Shown: piece after piece, positions 25,857 through 34,579 of the stretch | Position numbering within the stretch: the first letter of the stretch is position 1 | Layout of the letters: each line of letters begins with the position of its first letter | Program-made: the position numbers and the translations under genes | Assembly (NCBI RefSeq): GCF_009296315.1 | Contig: NZ_WHLY01000002.1 | Location: 1,240,001 to 1,304,000 of the forward strand | Origin: Salmonirosea aquatica | GTDB taxonomy: Bacteria > Bacteroidota > Bacteroidia > Cytophagales > Spirosomataceae | Direction of reading: 5' to 3' | DNA: 64,000 bases | The notes under the pieces: generated by a model | What the model saw: only the letters and a program-made list of their open reading frames with translations | Databases searched by the model: none | Told to the model about the DNA's origin: nothing

Positions 25857-26095
25857 CATCATCACCATTACAAAGTCCTATACGGATTTCAAATATCGCC
25901 ATATCTTTTTAGTCTAGAACCGGCTTTTCGGTACCCTGAATCCGGTGGAGGGAGCCAACCTGTTTACCACATCAACTCCCACCTGAACATGGGGGGTTGG
26001 GCAATAAGCTGATGAAAATTCCTTTGCGAAAGTACCCATCTCTAAAAGCGAGGTTATCTTAATCAGAAACAAAGTTTGTCGTCCAGAATCCCTGA
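25857..26095 (+). pseudogene. Decayed 3' fragment of the desaturase-like gene (remnant 1)
   Basis: The spacer between DUF4249 copies 1 and 2 aligns with the 3' end of the intact desaturase gene. CATCATCACCATTAC corresponds to its last His box (HHHHY versus VHHHY). A following stretch keeps the spacing of TYR/ASN-rich YTDSNYSNIF, and AAAATTCCTTTGCGAAAGTACC matches the codons for KIPFQKY. The frame is broken and the His boxes before this point are absent. It cannot make a working enzyme. Confidence 0.8.
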
Positions 26096-26096
26096 C

Positions 26097-27182
26097 CTAG
26101 AAGTCCCAAAAACGGGGTTTCTGGCCCGTCCGGTACAGGCTTTCCTCGCAAGGGGTGCAGGGCGGTGGGATCCCTCCCGTAGGAGGATAAGGCAATCCGG
26201 CGGGGCAGCTGGCACGCTCGGCATCCCGGCGATCCACCACATGCCCTACCCTTGTAATGCCCACTGCGCTGAAAAAGCCCAGTACCTGCTCTTGCGGATT
26301 GCTGATACAGATTAGGTTGCTCGGCACCGCCGACGGGGCCACGTCAAAAACGCCGCCTGTATTTTGCAGTAGTTGCTTGATCGTTTTCCAGTACAGGTAG
26401 GCATCCCGGGAGAGGGCTTGTTGCTCTACTTCCAGGTAGTACTGGTCGCGACATTCCACCGGAACGGTGGCTACCTCCTGCCGCGCGATTTTCTGCCCAT
26501 TATTGAGCGCATCGTTGGCGACGTTGATGCAGTCGGGGCCCAGGCAGCGTTCAATATCCCAGCAATCTGAACAGCAAAAAAGAAAATAAATGGGGTTACC
26601 GTATCTGTCTTTTGCCGAGCCGCACCCAACCAACTTCTTGTAACGCACTGAATTCCAGCGGTAGTAGTTGCCGCGTTCGGCAGGATCCTGGGTATCGATG
26701 TAGACGTGCCAGCCGCCAAGCTGTCGCTCCTGCGTAATCGGGTTGATGCTTTGGAACGGTTCGTGATAAATGCGCTCAATGGTACCCGCATCGCGCAGCA
26801 GTTCGGGTCGGGATTCATAGTTTTTTCCATCCACTTCAAAATGAAGCTGGTAGGTGCGGCCGACAACTCCCTGCAATTTCTGGGTTTTATACTGACCGCC
26901 GGCCGACGTTTCCACCAGATCTTCCCGCCCGCCCGTATCGTCAGTAATGTACACTTTGGCTCCCTGAATGCCAATGCTGTATCCCGCAAAGGAGTAGTTG
27001 GCGGGCCGTACGAGTTGAATGGTGTAAGGGCCCGGTTGATTTGAAACAAAACCCTGCACGACCACATTTTCGGGCTGCTGTTTAAAATCAGCCTCGTAGG
27101 GTGTCACACAGGCGGACACTAAGGCAATGGTTACCCATGCGAGGGCTTTTTTAAAGGGCAACTGATGAAGGAAAGTTAACAA
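26097..27182 (-). CDS. DUF4249 lipoprotein, copy 2
   Basis: A 361-residue paralogue of copies 1 and 3 with the same lipoprotein start (lipobox VSAC) and DUF4249 body. It carries the extra segment GCGSAKDRYGNPIYFLFCC before SDCWDIERCLGPDC, shared with copy 3. Its C-terminal third differs most from the other two (for example SNLICISNPQEQVLGFFSAVG). The gene is intact. It belongs to the same minus-strand run downstream of the TonB receptor. Different copies may bind different ligands, but that is inference. Confidence 0.88.
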   Translation of the reverse strand: MLTFLHQLPFKKALAWVTIALVSACVTPYEADFKQQPENVVVQGFVSNQPGPYTIQLVRPANYSFAGYSIGIQGAKVYITDDTGGREDLVETSAGGQYKTQKLQGVVGRTYQLHFEVDGKNYESRPELLRDAGTIERIYHEPFQSINPITQERQLGGWHVYIDTQDPAERGNYYRWNSVRYKKLVGCGSAKDRYGNPIYFLFCCSDCWDIERCLGPDCINVANDALNNGQKIARQEVATVPVECRDQYYLEVEQQALSRDAYLYWKTIKQLLQNTGGVFDVAPSAVPSNLICISNPQEQVLGFFSAVGITRVGHVVDRRDAERASCPAGLPYPPTGGIPPPCTPCEESLYRTGQKPRFWDF

Positions 27183-27269
27183 GGGTATAAGGGTTTATTT
27201 TTTGTTAACATACGTCGTGTGAACTTTGTGAAATTCTGTGTTTAGTATTGAGTTCGGGCTGTCGATCTG

Positions 27270-27480
27270 CATCATCACCATTACAAAGTCCGATACGAGT
27301 TTCAAATACCGCAATATCTTTTCAGTGCGAAACCGCCGGAGGGCAGCTAGCTCATTTATGGCATTGATACCCCCTGAAAATGGAGATTTGGGAAATATCT
27401 TTAAAATTCCGTTTCAAAGGTACCCTCCCCCAGGAGCCAGATTGTCTGAGCCAGAAACGACGTTTGTCGTCCAAAATCCC
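27270..27480 (+). pseudogene. Decayed 3' fragment of the desaturase-like gene (remnant 2)
   Basis: The spacer between DUF4249 copies 2 and 3 again aligns with the desaturase 3' end. CATCATCACCATTAC is the last His box, CTCATTTATGGCATTGATACC matches the codons for IIYGIDT, and the plus-strand frame then reads DLGNIFKIPFQRYPPP, against HIGNLLKIPFQKYRPP in the intact protein. Frame breaks make it non-functional. Together with remnant 1 it marks the unit of tandem duplication (about 1.38 kb). Confidence 0.85.
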
Positions 27481-27484
27481 TAGC

Positions 27485-28567
27485 TTATAAATCCCAGAAG
27501 CGTGGCTTCTGGCCCGTCCGGTACAGGCTTTCCTCACAGGGCGCACAGGGCGGCGGCGGTCCCGAAGGCGGATCGGGCAGTTCTTGCGGACAAGCCGACC
27601 GTTCGGCATTACTGCGATCCACCACATACCCCACGCGCGTGATTCCCACCGCGCCGAATAAGCCCAGTACCTGTTCGTCAGGATCGGTGAGGCAGCTCAT
27701 GTTGCCCGGTACGGCCGATGGAGCCACGTCGAACACGCCACCCGTGTTTTCCAGCAATTGCTTGATCGTCTTGAAGTAGAGGTACCCCTCGCGCGAGAGT
27801 GCCTGCTGTTCCACTTCAAGGTAATATTTGTCGCGGCAGTCCACCGGAACCGTAGCTACTTCCTGCCGGGCTATCTCCTGGCCGTTGTTGAGGGCATCGT
27901 TGGCAACCTTGATACAATCGGGCCCCAAACAGCGGACGATGTCCCAGCAATCGGTACAGCAGAATAGCCGGTACAGCGGGTTGCCATAACGATCCTTGGC
28001 CGATCCGCACGCTACCAACCGCTTGTAGTGCACTGAGTTCCAACGGTAATAGTTGCCCCGTTCGGCGGGATCCTTTGTGTCGATATAAACGTGCCAGCCG
28101 CCAAGCTGTCGCTCCTGCGTAATCGGGCTGATGCTTTGGAAAGCCTCATGGTAAATACGGCCGATGGTACCCGCATCGCGCAACAGTTCGGGCCTCGATT
28201 CATACTTTTTACCGTTCACCTCAAAATGAAGTTGGTAGGTACGACCGACAATTCCCTGCAGCTTTTGAGTCTTGTACTGTCCGCTGGCCAGCGTTTCCAC
28301 GAGGTCTTCCCGCTGGCCCGTATCGTCGGTAATATACACTTTGGCTCCCTGAATGCCAATGCTATATCCCGCGAAGGAGTAGTTGGCGGGCCGTACGAGT
28401 TGAATGGTGTAAGGACCCGGTTGATTTGAAACAAAACCCTGCACGACCACCGATTCGGGTTGCTGCTTAAAATCAGCCTCGTAGGGTGTCACACAGGCGG
28501 ATACCAGAGCGATTACCGCCCACAAAGCAGCCTTTCTAATGGATAAATAGTACTGGATGATGGACAA
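27485..28567 (-). CDS. DUF4249 lipoprotein, copy 3
   Basis: A 360-residue DUF4249 lipoprotein, first of the three after the TonB receptor (105-base gap). The first 15 residues (MSIIQYYLSIRKAAL) differ from copies 1 and 2, but from the lipobox onward it follows copy 2 closely, and its last 120 residues follow copy 1 almost exactly. It has the segment ACGSAKDRYGNPLYRLFCC and the C-terminal motif CAPCEESLYRTG. It is likely the original partner of the receptor, since its upstream sequence is not shared with the others. Confidence 0.88.
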   Translation of the reverse strand: MSIIQYYLSIRKAALWAVIALVSACVTPYEADFKQQPESVVVQGFVSNQPGPYTIQLVRPANYSFAGYSIGIQGAKVYITDDTGQREDLVETLASGQYKTQKLQGIVGRTYQLHFEVNGKKYESRPELLRDAGTIGRIYHEAFQSISPITQERQLGGWHVYIDTKDPAERGNYYRWNSVHYKRLVACGSAKDRYGNPLYRLFCCTDCWDIVRCLGPDCIKVANDALNNGQEIARQEVATVPVDCRDKYYLEVEQQALSREGYLYFKTIKQLLENTGGVFDVAPSAVPGNMSCLTDPDEQVLGLFGAVGITRVGYVVDRSNAERSACPQELPDPPSGPPPPCAPCEESLYRTGQKPRFWDL

Positions 28568-28672
28568 TGTTGGATCGGTTTATCTATAAAACTCCTGAAA
28601 AATTCTGTAACCTGACTTTGCTTCTCTATACCTTATACCTTTAACACGTTGTACTTTTTTGCTTAGGTACCC

Positions 28673-31096
28673 CTAAAACTTAAAATTATACGTCAGGGAA
28701 GGGAACACGGTGGCAAAAATCGAAAGCTTGTTGGCTTCGGTCAGGGCGTAGGGTCGTAAGTTGTAAAATATGGAAAAGGCGTTCTTGTGTGCGTATACAT
28801 TGTAGAGCGAAAACACCCAGCTGTTTTTCCATTTCCGCTCCGGATGCTTTTCAGGATTCTGGTCGAACGTAATAGAAAAATCAAGCCGATGGTAGGCGGG
28901 GATACGATCCTGGTTGCGATTGAGGTAAATAGGAATATTGGCCCCGAAAATCGTGGGGTCAAATAGGGTGTAACGCCCGAATGGGTAGGTGGCGGTCCGG
29001 CCACTGCTCAGGGTGAAGTTGAACGCCACCGTCACCATCAGGTTAGGCCGGAACACGGTCATGGCGTTCAGAGTATGGGGCCGGTCAAAGTTAGCCGGGT
29101 ACCAGTTGCCATTGTTGACGCGCTCCTCAGGAAACGGACTGTTGATTTGTAAAAAGGTACGGGCGTAGGTATAGCTTACCCAACCCGTCCAGAAGCCAGT
29201 ATTCTTCTTGGCCATCAGTTCCAGGCCGTAGGCACGGCCATCGCCCTGCAACACCGCCGTTTCCAGCTTTTCGTTCAGTACGATATCGGCACCATCCTTG
29301 TAGTCGAGAGCATTCTGTATTTTCTTGTAGTACACCTCGGCGGAGGTTTCGTACATATCATTTTTCAGGTTTTTAAAGAGTCCCAGCGATACCTGGTCTG
29401 CAATCTGTGGCTTGATGTACGGACTACTCGTGGTCCAGCGGGCAGTGGGTAAGGCGGCCGTGGTGTTGGACACCAGTTGTAGGTACTGCCGCATCCGATT
29501 GTACCCCGCCTTCACCGAGGTAGTGGCTCCCAGCGTCCAACGCAGCGCCAGGCGAGGCTCCAGCCCGCCGTAGGTTTTCACCACCGCACCTTTGTCGTAG
29601 GTTTCGGTTTCAATAACCACATCCTCAGCCAGCGGGCCGCCGGGTGCATAACGGTTGATCGTAGCGGCACCCAGCCGCAGAAACTGCGAATAGCGCAGCC
29701 CGATGACCGCCGAAAAATTATCCGTAAGCTTCCATTCGTCTTCGGCAAAAGCCGAAAATTCGGCTGCGTGTTCGCGCTCGATGTCCAACGGCAGTATGTT
29801 GGAATAGGGACCGGGTGTCAGCGTGTTGGGTTGTACCCCGTAGCCGATCACACCCGCGCCCCCTTTGAGAAAATGCCGGGGGTTGGTTCGGTTGCTGTAT
29901 TGAAATTTAAGGTTTTGGTAGGTGATCGACGACACCAGATCGATTGCATTGGCCGAGTCGGGAATCATGGTACTGGCGCGGTAGTTGGTCAGTACCGCGG
30001 CGGCTTCCCAGCTCACCTTGTCATTGACATTGAACTGCCAGCGCAGGGTACCACTCGCCGTGCGGTAGCCAAACAACGACGAAGAGGCATTAACATCGAC
30101 CGACGAGAGCGAATCGGACGGGATTTTGAAATTGTCGTTGCTGAAATACCCCGAGAAGGTCAACTCCTGACGGTTGTTGATCGTCCAGAGCCATTTGTTG
30201 GTAATATCATAGAAATTGGCCTTCGTATCGCGCAGGGCGATGGGACCGATCTTAAACAGAAAGTCGTTGAACGATGCCCGCACCGCCAGCAGCGTAGACA
30301 GCTTCTTGGCGACAATCGGTCCCTCTAGTGTCAGACGACTGGAAATGAGTCCTATGCCACCGCTGCCTGAGAACTGTTCGGAGTTGGGGTATTTCAACCG
30401 CACGTCCAGCACTGAGGAGGCCCGCCCGCCGTATTCGGCCGGAATACCGCCGCGCTGTAGAGTCACGTCGCGCACGGCATCCTGATTGAAGACGGAAAAG
30501 AAGCCGAACAGGTGCGAGGTGTTGAATAGCGGAGCCTCGTCCATCAGCACCAGATTCTGGTCGATGCTGCCGCCGCGCACATTGATGCCAGTGGTACCTT
30601 CGCCCACGGTCGTGACGCCGGGCAGCATAAGCAGGCTGCGCATTACATCCACTTCGCCCATGAAGGCCGGGATTTTCTGGATGCTGCGGATGTTGAGACG
30701 CGAAGCGCCGATTTCTACTTTCTGGACATTTTCCTCGGGCTTGCCCGTAGTGACCGTCACTTCATCCAGCAGCTTGGTATCTTCTTCCAGTTGTATGTCC
30801 TGATTCACCTGATCGGCCCTCAACTCAATTTCTTTCAAAACCGGCTTAAACCCAATGGAACTGTATTTGACGGTGTACTTGCCGGAAGGTACCGAAAGTA
30901 TATAAAAGCCTCCTTTATCGGTTTGAGTCCCTTTCCGTACTTCCATGACAAACACGCTGGCGCCGGACATTTTCTCGCCGGTCAACGCGTTGGTTACGGT
31001 ACCAAAAAGTGTGGTGGATTTTGTACCCTGTCCCTGACTATTTACTAGAAATCCTGCAAAAAAAAGTATGGTGAGGAAATAACGTTGACAAATCAT
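28673..31096 (-). CDS. TonB-dependent receptor with carboxypeptidase-like regulatory domain
   Basis: An 807-residue outer-membrane receptor. After the signal peptide (ending VNSQGQG) comes a CarboxypepD-type beta-sandwich (TTLFGTVTNALTGEKMSGASV), then the plug domain (SIQKIPAFMGEVDVMRSLLMLPGV, with GINVRGGSIDQNLVLMDEAP) and a beta-barrel ending in aromatic F (SLTYNFKF). This type is shorter than SusC and typically pairs with DUF4249 proteins, as here. It should take up a ligand with energy from TonB; the ligand (peptide, siderophore or glycan) is unknown. It lies 51 bases downstream of polX on the same strand. Confidence 0.9.
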   Translation of the reverse strand: MICQRYFLTILFFAGFLVNSQGQGTKSTTLFGTVTNALTGEKMSGASVFVMEVRKGTQTDKGGFYILSVPSGKYTVKYSSIGFKPVLKEIELRADQVNQDIQLEEDTKLLDEVTVTTGKPEENVQKVEIGASRLNIRSIQKIPAFMGEVDVMRSLLMLPGVTTVGEGTTGINVRGGSIDQNLVLMDEAPLFNTSHLFGFFSVFNQDAVRDVTLQRGGIPAEYGGRASSVLDVRLKYPNSEQFSGSGGIGLISSRLTLEGPIVAKKLSTLLAVRASFNDFLFKIGPIALRDTKANFYDITNKWLWTINNRQELTFSGYFSNDNFKIPSDSLSSVDVNASSSLFGYRTASGTLRWQFNVNDKVSWEAAAVLTNYRASTMIPDSANAIDLVSSITYQNLKFQYSNRTNPRHFLKGGAGVIGYGVQPNTLTPGPYSNILPLDIEREHAAEFSAFAEDEWKLTDNFSAVIGLRYSQFLRLGAATINRYAPGGPLAEDVVIETETYDKGAVVKTYGGLEPRLALRWTLGATTSVKAGYNRMRQYLQLVSNTTAALPTARWTTSSPYIKPQIADQVSLGLFKNLKNDMYETSAEVYYKKIQNALDYKDGADIVLNEKLETAVLQGDGRAYGLELMAKKNTGFWTGWVSYTYARTFLQINSPFPEERVNNGNWYPANFDRPHTLNAMTVFRPNLMVTVAFNFTLSSGRTATYPFGRYTLFDPTIFGANIPIYLNRNQDRIPAYHRLDFSITFDQNPEKHPERKWKNSWVFSLYNVYAHKNAFSIFYNLRPYALTEANKLSIFATVFPSLTYNFKF

Positions 31097-31147
31097 GTGG
31101 AATAGCTAAGGAATAGGATGCGCAAATATCATGGAAAGGAATACAGC

Positions 31148-32869
31148 TTACTCAGGCTTTTTCTGTTTTTTCTTCTGTAGGTACCCTTCCATTTCTTTTA
31201 AAGACAAAGTATTAAAAGTCATACCCTTCGTCAACCCACCTTTACGGCCAATAGCTACCCCGTAGTGCATATCATGGTAGCCCTGCGTGGCGTGAGCGTC
31301 GGGGTTGATGCTCAACTTCACCCCTTTTTCCAGGCAGTACCCTACCCAGCGCCAGTCAATGTCTAGCCGCCAGGGACTGGCGTTAATCTCGATGATGACC
31401 TGATGCTGCGCGCAGGCGTCGATGATGGCCTTGTAATCAATGGGGTACCCATCGCGCGAAAGCAGCAGCCGACCCGTGGGATGCCCCAGAATGGTGGTAT
31501 AGGGGTTGGCAATGGCCGCCAGCAACCGGTCCGTTGCTTTACTGAGCGACATGGTGAGGTTGCTATGCACCGAAGCCACAATGTAATCGAAGGAAGCCAG
31601 TACGGCATCGGGGTAGTCCAGCGCTCCATCGCCCAGAATATCGGACTCGATGCCTTTTAGAATTTTAAAGGGTTGGTCTGAATTCTGCGCCGCAAAACGG
31701 GCGTTCAGCCGGTCAATTTCATCGTGTTGTTCAAAAATCTTCTCGACCCGCATCCCACTGGCGTAAGCGGCGGTCTGTGAGTGGTCGGCGATGCCCAGAT
31801 ATTCGAAGCCCAGTTCGCGGCAATACTCCGCCATTTCTTCCAGCGTATTTTGTCCGTCGGAGTAGGTACTGTGGTTGTGCAAAATCCCCTTCAGATCGTC
31901 CCACGTCACGAGTTCATCGGGCGTATGGTGTTGCGCCCAGCTGAACTCCCCATGTCCCTCGCGCATTTCGGGCACAATGTAAGGTACCCCGGCCTTCTGG
32001 TAGATCTCCTCCTCTACGTCCACTGCTTCGGCGCGGGCGATCTGCAGGAGCGTGCGTCCGTTGGCTGTCTGATGGGTCAGATGCCCCTCCGCACTGCTTT
32101 GCACAAAAAGTTCGTTCTCGATTCTGGCGGGGCTTACGGCCACGATTTCTACAAGAATATCTTGATCAAATGCCTTCCCACGCCACACGAAGGGCGTGGA
32201 AGCTTTCACGTCCTGATGGAGCATATCCATTTTGGAAAGTACCTTTTGCACCGCAACGGGCGAATCCGCGGGAATGAGGAAGCGGATGGTCTCGACCGTT
32301 TCTGTCTTGCGACGTACCTCGCCTGCCACCTCTACCCGATCAAACTGTTTCTCCAGTTCATCCAAAAGTAGCTGGGCAAGCGCCTCGGCCTGATTCATGC
32401 GCAACTTACCCGTCTGACTGCGCAGGAACGCCAGTGAATCCAGAATTTTTTGTTGAGTACCTTCCCCAAAACCCTTGAGCTTGGCAATGCGGCCGTCCAG
32501 GCAGGCAGCTTCCAGTTCGGCGATGGATTCAATTCCCGATTCGTGCCAGAGGGCGGCGATCTTCTTGGGGCCAATTCCTTTGATCCGGAACATTTCGAGC
32601 ACGCCAGGCGGCGTAGCGGCCAGTAGCTCGTCGGTTTCTTTGATGTGACCTTTTTCGACTAGTTCGATGATCTTGCCCGCCACACCCTTACCTACCCCCT
32701 GTATTTTAATAAGATCGCCGAACGGGAGTCCGGCGATCTGTTGATTCGTCAATTTATCCAGATTGAAAGCCGCCGCCCCGTAGGCTCTTATTTTGAAGGC
32801 ATCTGCTTCGTGGAGTTCCAGTAGGCGGGCAGTCAGTTCAAGAGTTTCTACAATCTCAGAATTAGTCAT
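31148..32869 (-). CDS. polX: PolX-like protein (family X polymerase fold plus PHP domain) with altered polymerase site
   Basis: A 573-residue protein laid out like bacterial PolX: helix-hairpin-helix regions (LIKIQGVGKGVAGKI, FRIKGIGPKKIAALW), a family X polymerase domain, then a C-terminal PHP nuclease domain (HNHSTYSDG, IADHS, ESDILGDG, SVHS, GHPTG, NPDAHA). The PHP metal ligands look complete. In the polymerase domain the expected G-S...D-x-D catalytic motif reads GEVRRKTETVETIRFLI, so both Asp of D-x-D are replaced (T and R). It is probably an active nuclease without polymerase activity. The start is the ATG at 32869; an upstream open stretch adds 34 residues not typical of the family. 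Confidence 0.85.
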   Translation of the reverse strand: MTNSEIVETLELTARLLELHEADAFKIRAYGAAAFNLDKLTNQQIAGLPFGDLIKIQGVGKGVAGKIIELVEKGHIKETDELLAATPPGVLEMFRIKGIGPKKIAALWHESGIESIAELEAACLDGRIAKLKGFGEGTQQKILDSLAFLRSQTGKLRMNQAEALAQLLLDELEKQFDRVEVAGEVRRKTETVETIRFLIPADSPVAVQKVLSKMDMLHQDVKASTPFVWRGKAFDQDILVEIVAVSPARIENELFVQSSAEGHLTHQTANGRTLLQIARAEAVDVEEEIYQKAGVPYIVPEMREGHGEFSWAQHHTPDELVTWDDLKGILHNHSTYSDGQNTLEEMAEYCRELGFEYLGIADHSQTAAYASGMRVEKIFEQHDEIDRLNARFAAQNSDQPFKILKGIESDILGDGALDYPDAVLASFDYIVASVHSNLTMSLSKATDRLLAAIANPYTTILGHPTGRLLLSRDGYPIDYKAIIDACAQHQVIIEINASPWRLDIDWRWVGYCLEKGVKLSINPDAHATQGYHDMHYGVAIGRKGGLTKGMTFNTLSLKEMEGYLQKKKQKKPE

Positions 32870-32981
32870 GCGTGGAGCAAAGTTTTCAATGACAGAATAA
32901 GTGACCGGGTCGCCGGTGCGATGATACGATAAAAGTACAACGCTTATTCCATCATTCACCCATTCGGTCATTCAAAATTGA

Positions 32982-34499
32982 TCACTTATCCCACCACACT
33001 TTGGTGTCCAGATCATCGGCTCCCATGCGACCTACGGCTTCTTTCAGGTTGGCACTGTTGACCGATACTTCGGAGTTGGGGTAGGTGAGGCGATTGATGA
33101 AATTGCCCTTGATCGATTTACCCGGAAACGGATTGGGTGTCAGTTTCGGGAAGTTACTACGCCGCCAGTTGGCAAACGACTCGGGGCCATTCATAAACGT
33201 AGCGATCCAGTACTGCGTGTTGATCTGCTCCAGCGCTTTGCTGGCATCGAACGGATTGGCGGCCAGGTAGGCATCGATGGCACTGCTCGGGATGGCCGAA
33301 TTGACATCGTACAAAGCCATCTGCTCCATGTGGGCGCGAACCCCCTTTTTATAATAATCCTCCGCTGAGCCCACCACCCAACCGCGTGTGGCAGCCTCCG
33401 CCAGCAAAAGTTGATTCATCCCGTAGGTCACAAGGAACATCGGGCTCTGCTGCTTGGCCAGGCGGGTACGGTCGATCTGGCTGTACGCGTAGAAACTGGC
33501 AAGTCCGTCTTTGGTAGCCTGTTCTTTTATGCTAATGTTGTCAAATCCGAACGGCATACCGATCTGCACCGACGGGTCGGTTTTGGCGTTGGCCGGAATC
33601 TGTTGCGGCCCCGACGTAGCCCCTACATAGCGTACCGCGATGGAACCCAGCCGGGGATCGTTGGTACTTTTGAGGTAGTTCACGAAAGGCGCGCCTAGAT
33701 AGATATTGTTGCCTTCGGTACCATTGAGGGTACTTCCCAGGGCATTGTTGTAGTTGGCATTATGCCGGACCACCGCGTTGTCGGCGTTGGACTCTATGAG
33801 CCCCCCCTGCACGGCATCCTTTACGGTTTGTTGCGCTAGCGTGGGGTCAACCTCCGTTAGTCGCATACCCGCCCGCAAGAGCAACGAATAACCCAGCTTC
33901 TTCCATTTGGCTATATCACCTGCGTACATAATATCCGCATTTTCTTTGGGCTTGGAAGCATCCAGGGCAGCCGAAGCTTCTTTCAGCTCTTTGATGATAT
34001 CCTTGTAGATAGCTTCCTGGGGATCATATTTGGGCAGAACTACCTGATTAATAAACCCAACCCCAGCATCGAAGTAGGGAATATCGCCGTAAGTATCCGT
34101 CAGCACCATGAAGGCGTGAGCCTGCCATATCCGGGTCATGTTGACCAGATTACTGCGGGCGGGATCTTTCGAGGCAAGGTCAATCGTGGTTTTCGTATTT
34201 CTGATTACATCAGGATAGTACCGAAGCCAGATTTGCTGCGTGTAATCGCGGTTATCCTGGTTGAAGTTGGCACCCGTCAATACGCCCGAGTTGGGCGTGA
34301 CCGTCTGCTGCACGATACTCATGTCGTACCACAAAATGGGTGAAGGAAATGAGGCGTTAATGACGGCATTGTTCAGCAGGAAAACTGGATTTACCGTCGT
34401 AGCCGCCGTCTTATTGGTATTCATTTCGTCAAACCCTTTGTCGCACGAAGTCGCAAACAGGCAGGTGGCGAGGGCGAGGTATATAGGTAGTTTTTTCAT
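32982..34499 (-). CDS. SusD/RagB-family outer-membrane lipoprotein
   Basis: A 505-residue lipoprotein (lipobox ATSC, then DKGFDEMNTN) of the SusD-like family, with helical TPR-type repeats and the usual C-terminal motif around FANWRRSNFPKL. SusD proteins sit on the cell surface as a lid over the SusC channel and bind the incoming glycan or peptide. It lies 80 bases downstream of the SusC gene on the same strand. The next plus-strand genes code for sugar enzymes, which suggests a carbohydrate ligand. Confidence 0.92.
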   Translation of the reverse strand: MKKLPIYLALATCLFATSCDKGFDEMNTNKTAATTVNPVFLLNNAVINASFPSPILWYDMSIVQQTVTPNSGVLTGANFNQDNRDYTQQIWLRYYPDVIRNTKTTIDLASKDPARSNLVNMTRIWQAHAFMVLTDTYGDIPYFDAGVGFINQVVLPKYDPQEAIYKDIIKELKEASAALDASKPKENADIMYAGDIAKWKKLGYSLLLRAGMRLTEVDPTLAQQTVKDAVQGGLIESNADNAVVRHNANYNNALGSTLNGTEGNNIYLGAPFVNYLKSTNDPRLGSIAVRYVGATSGPQQIPANAKTDPSVQIGMPFGFDNISIKEQATKDGLASFYAYSQIDRTRLAKQQSPMFLVTYGMNQLLLAEAATRGWVVGSAEDYYKKGVRAHMEQMALYDVNSAIPSSAIDAYLAANPFDASKALEQINTQYWIATFMNGPESFANWRRSNFPKLTPNPFPGKSIKGNFINRLTYPNSEVSVNSANLKEAVGRMGADDLDTKVWWDK

Positions 34500-34579
34500 T
34501 GTTCAGTTTAGTTTTGATGGAGGTAATGAGCGAATAAAATGAAGCTTCGTAGTCTATTCTCCCAATCCCTCATTCACAG

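Noticed and set aside
25812-26012. Plus-strand frame of 66 codons as a gene
   Set aside because: It covers the decayed desaturase 3' end (HHHHY motif) without the other His boxes or a credible start; treated as a pseudogene remnant.
27238-27483. Plus-strand frame of 81 codons as a gene
   Set aside because: Only its last 30 codons match the desaturase C-terminus; the rest is frame-broken remnant.
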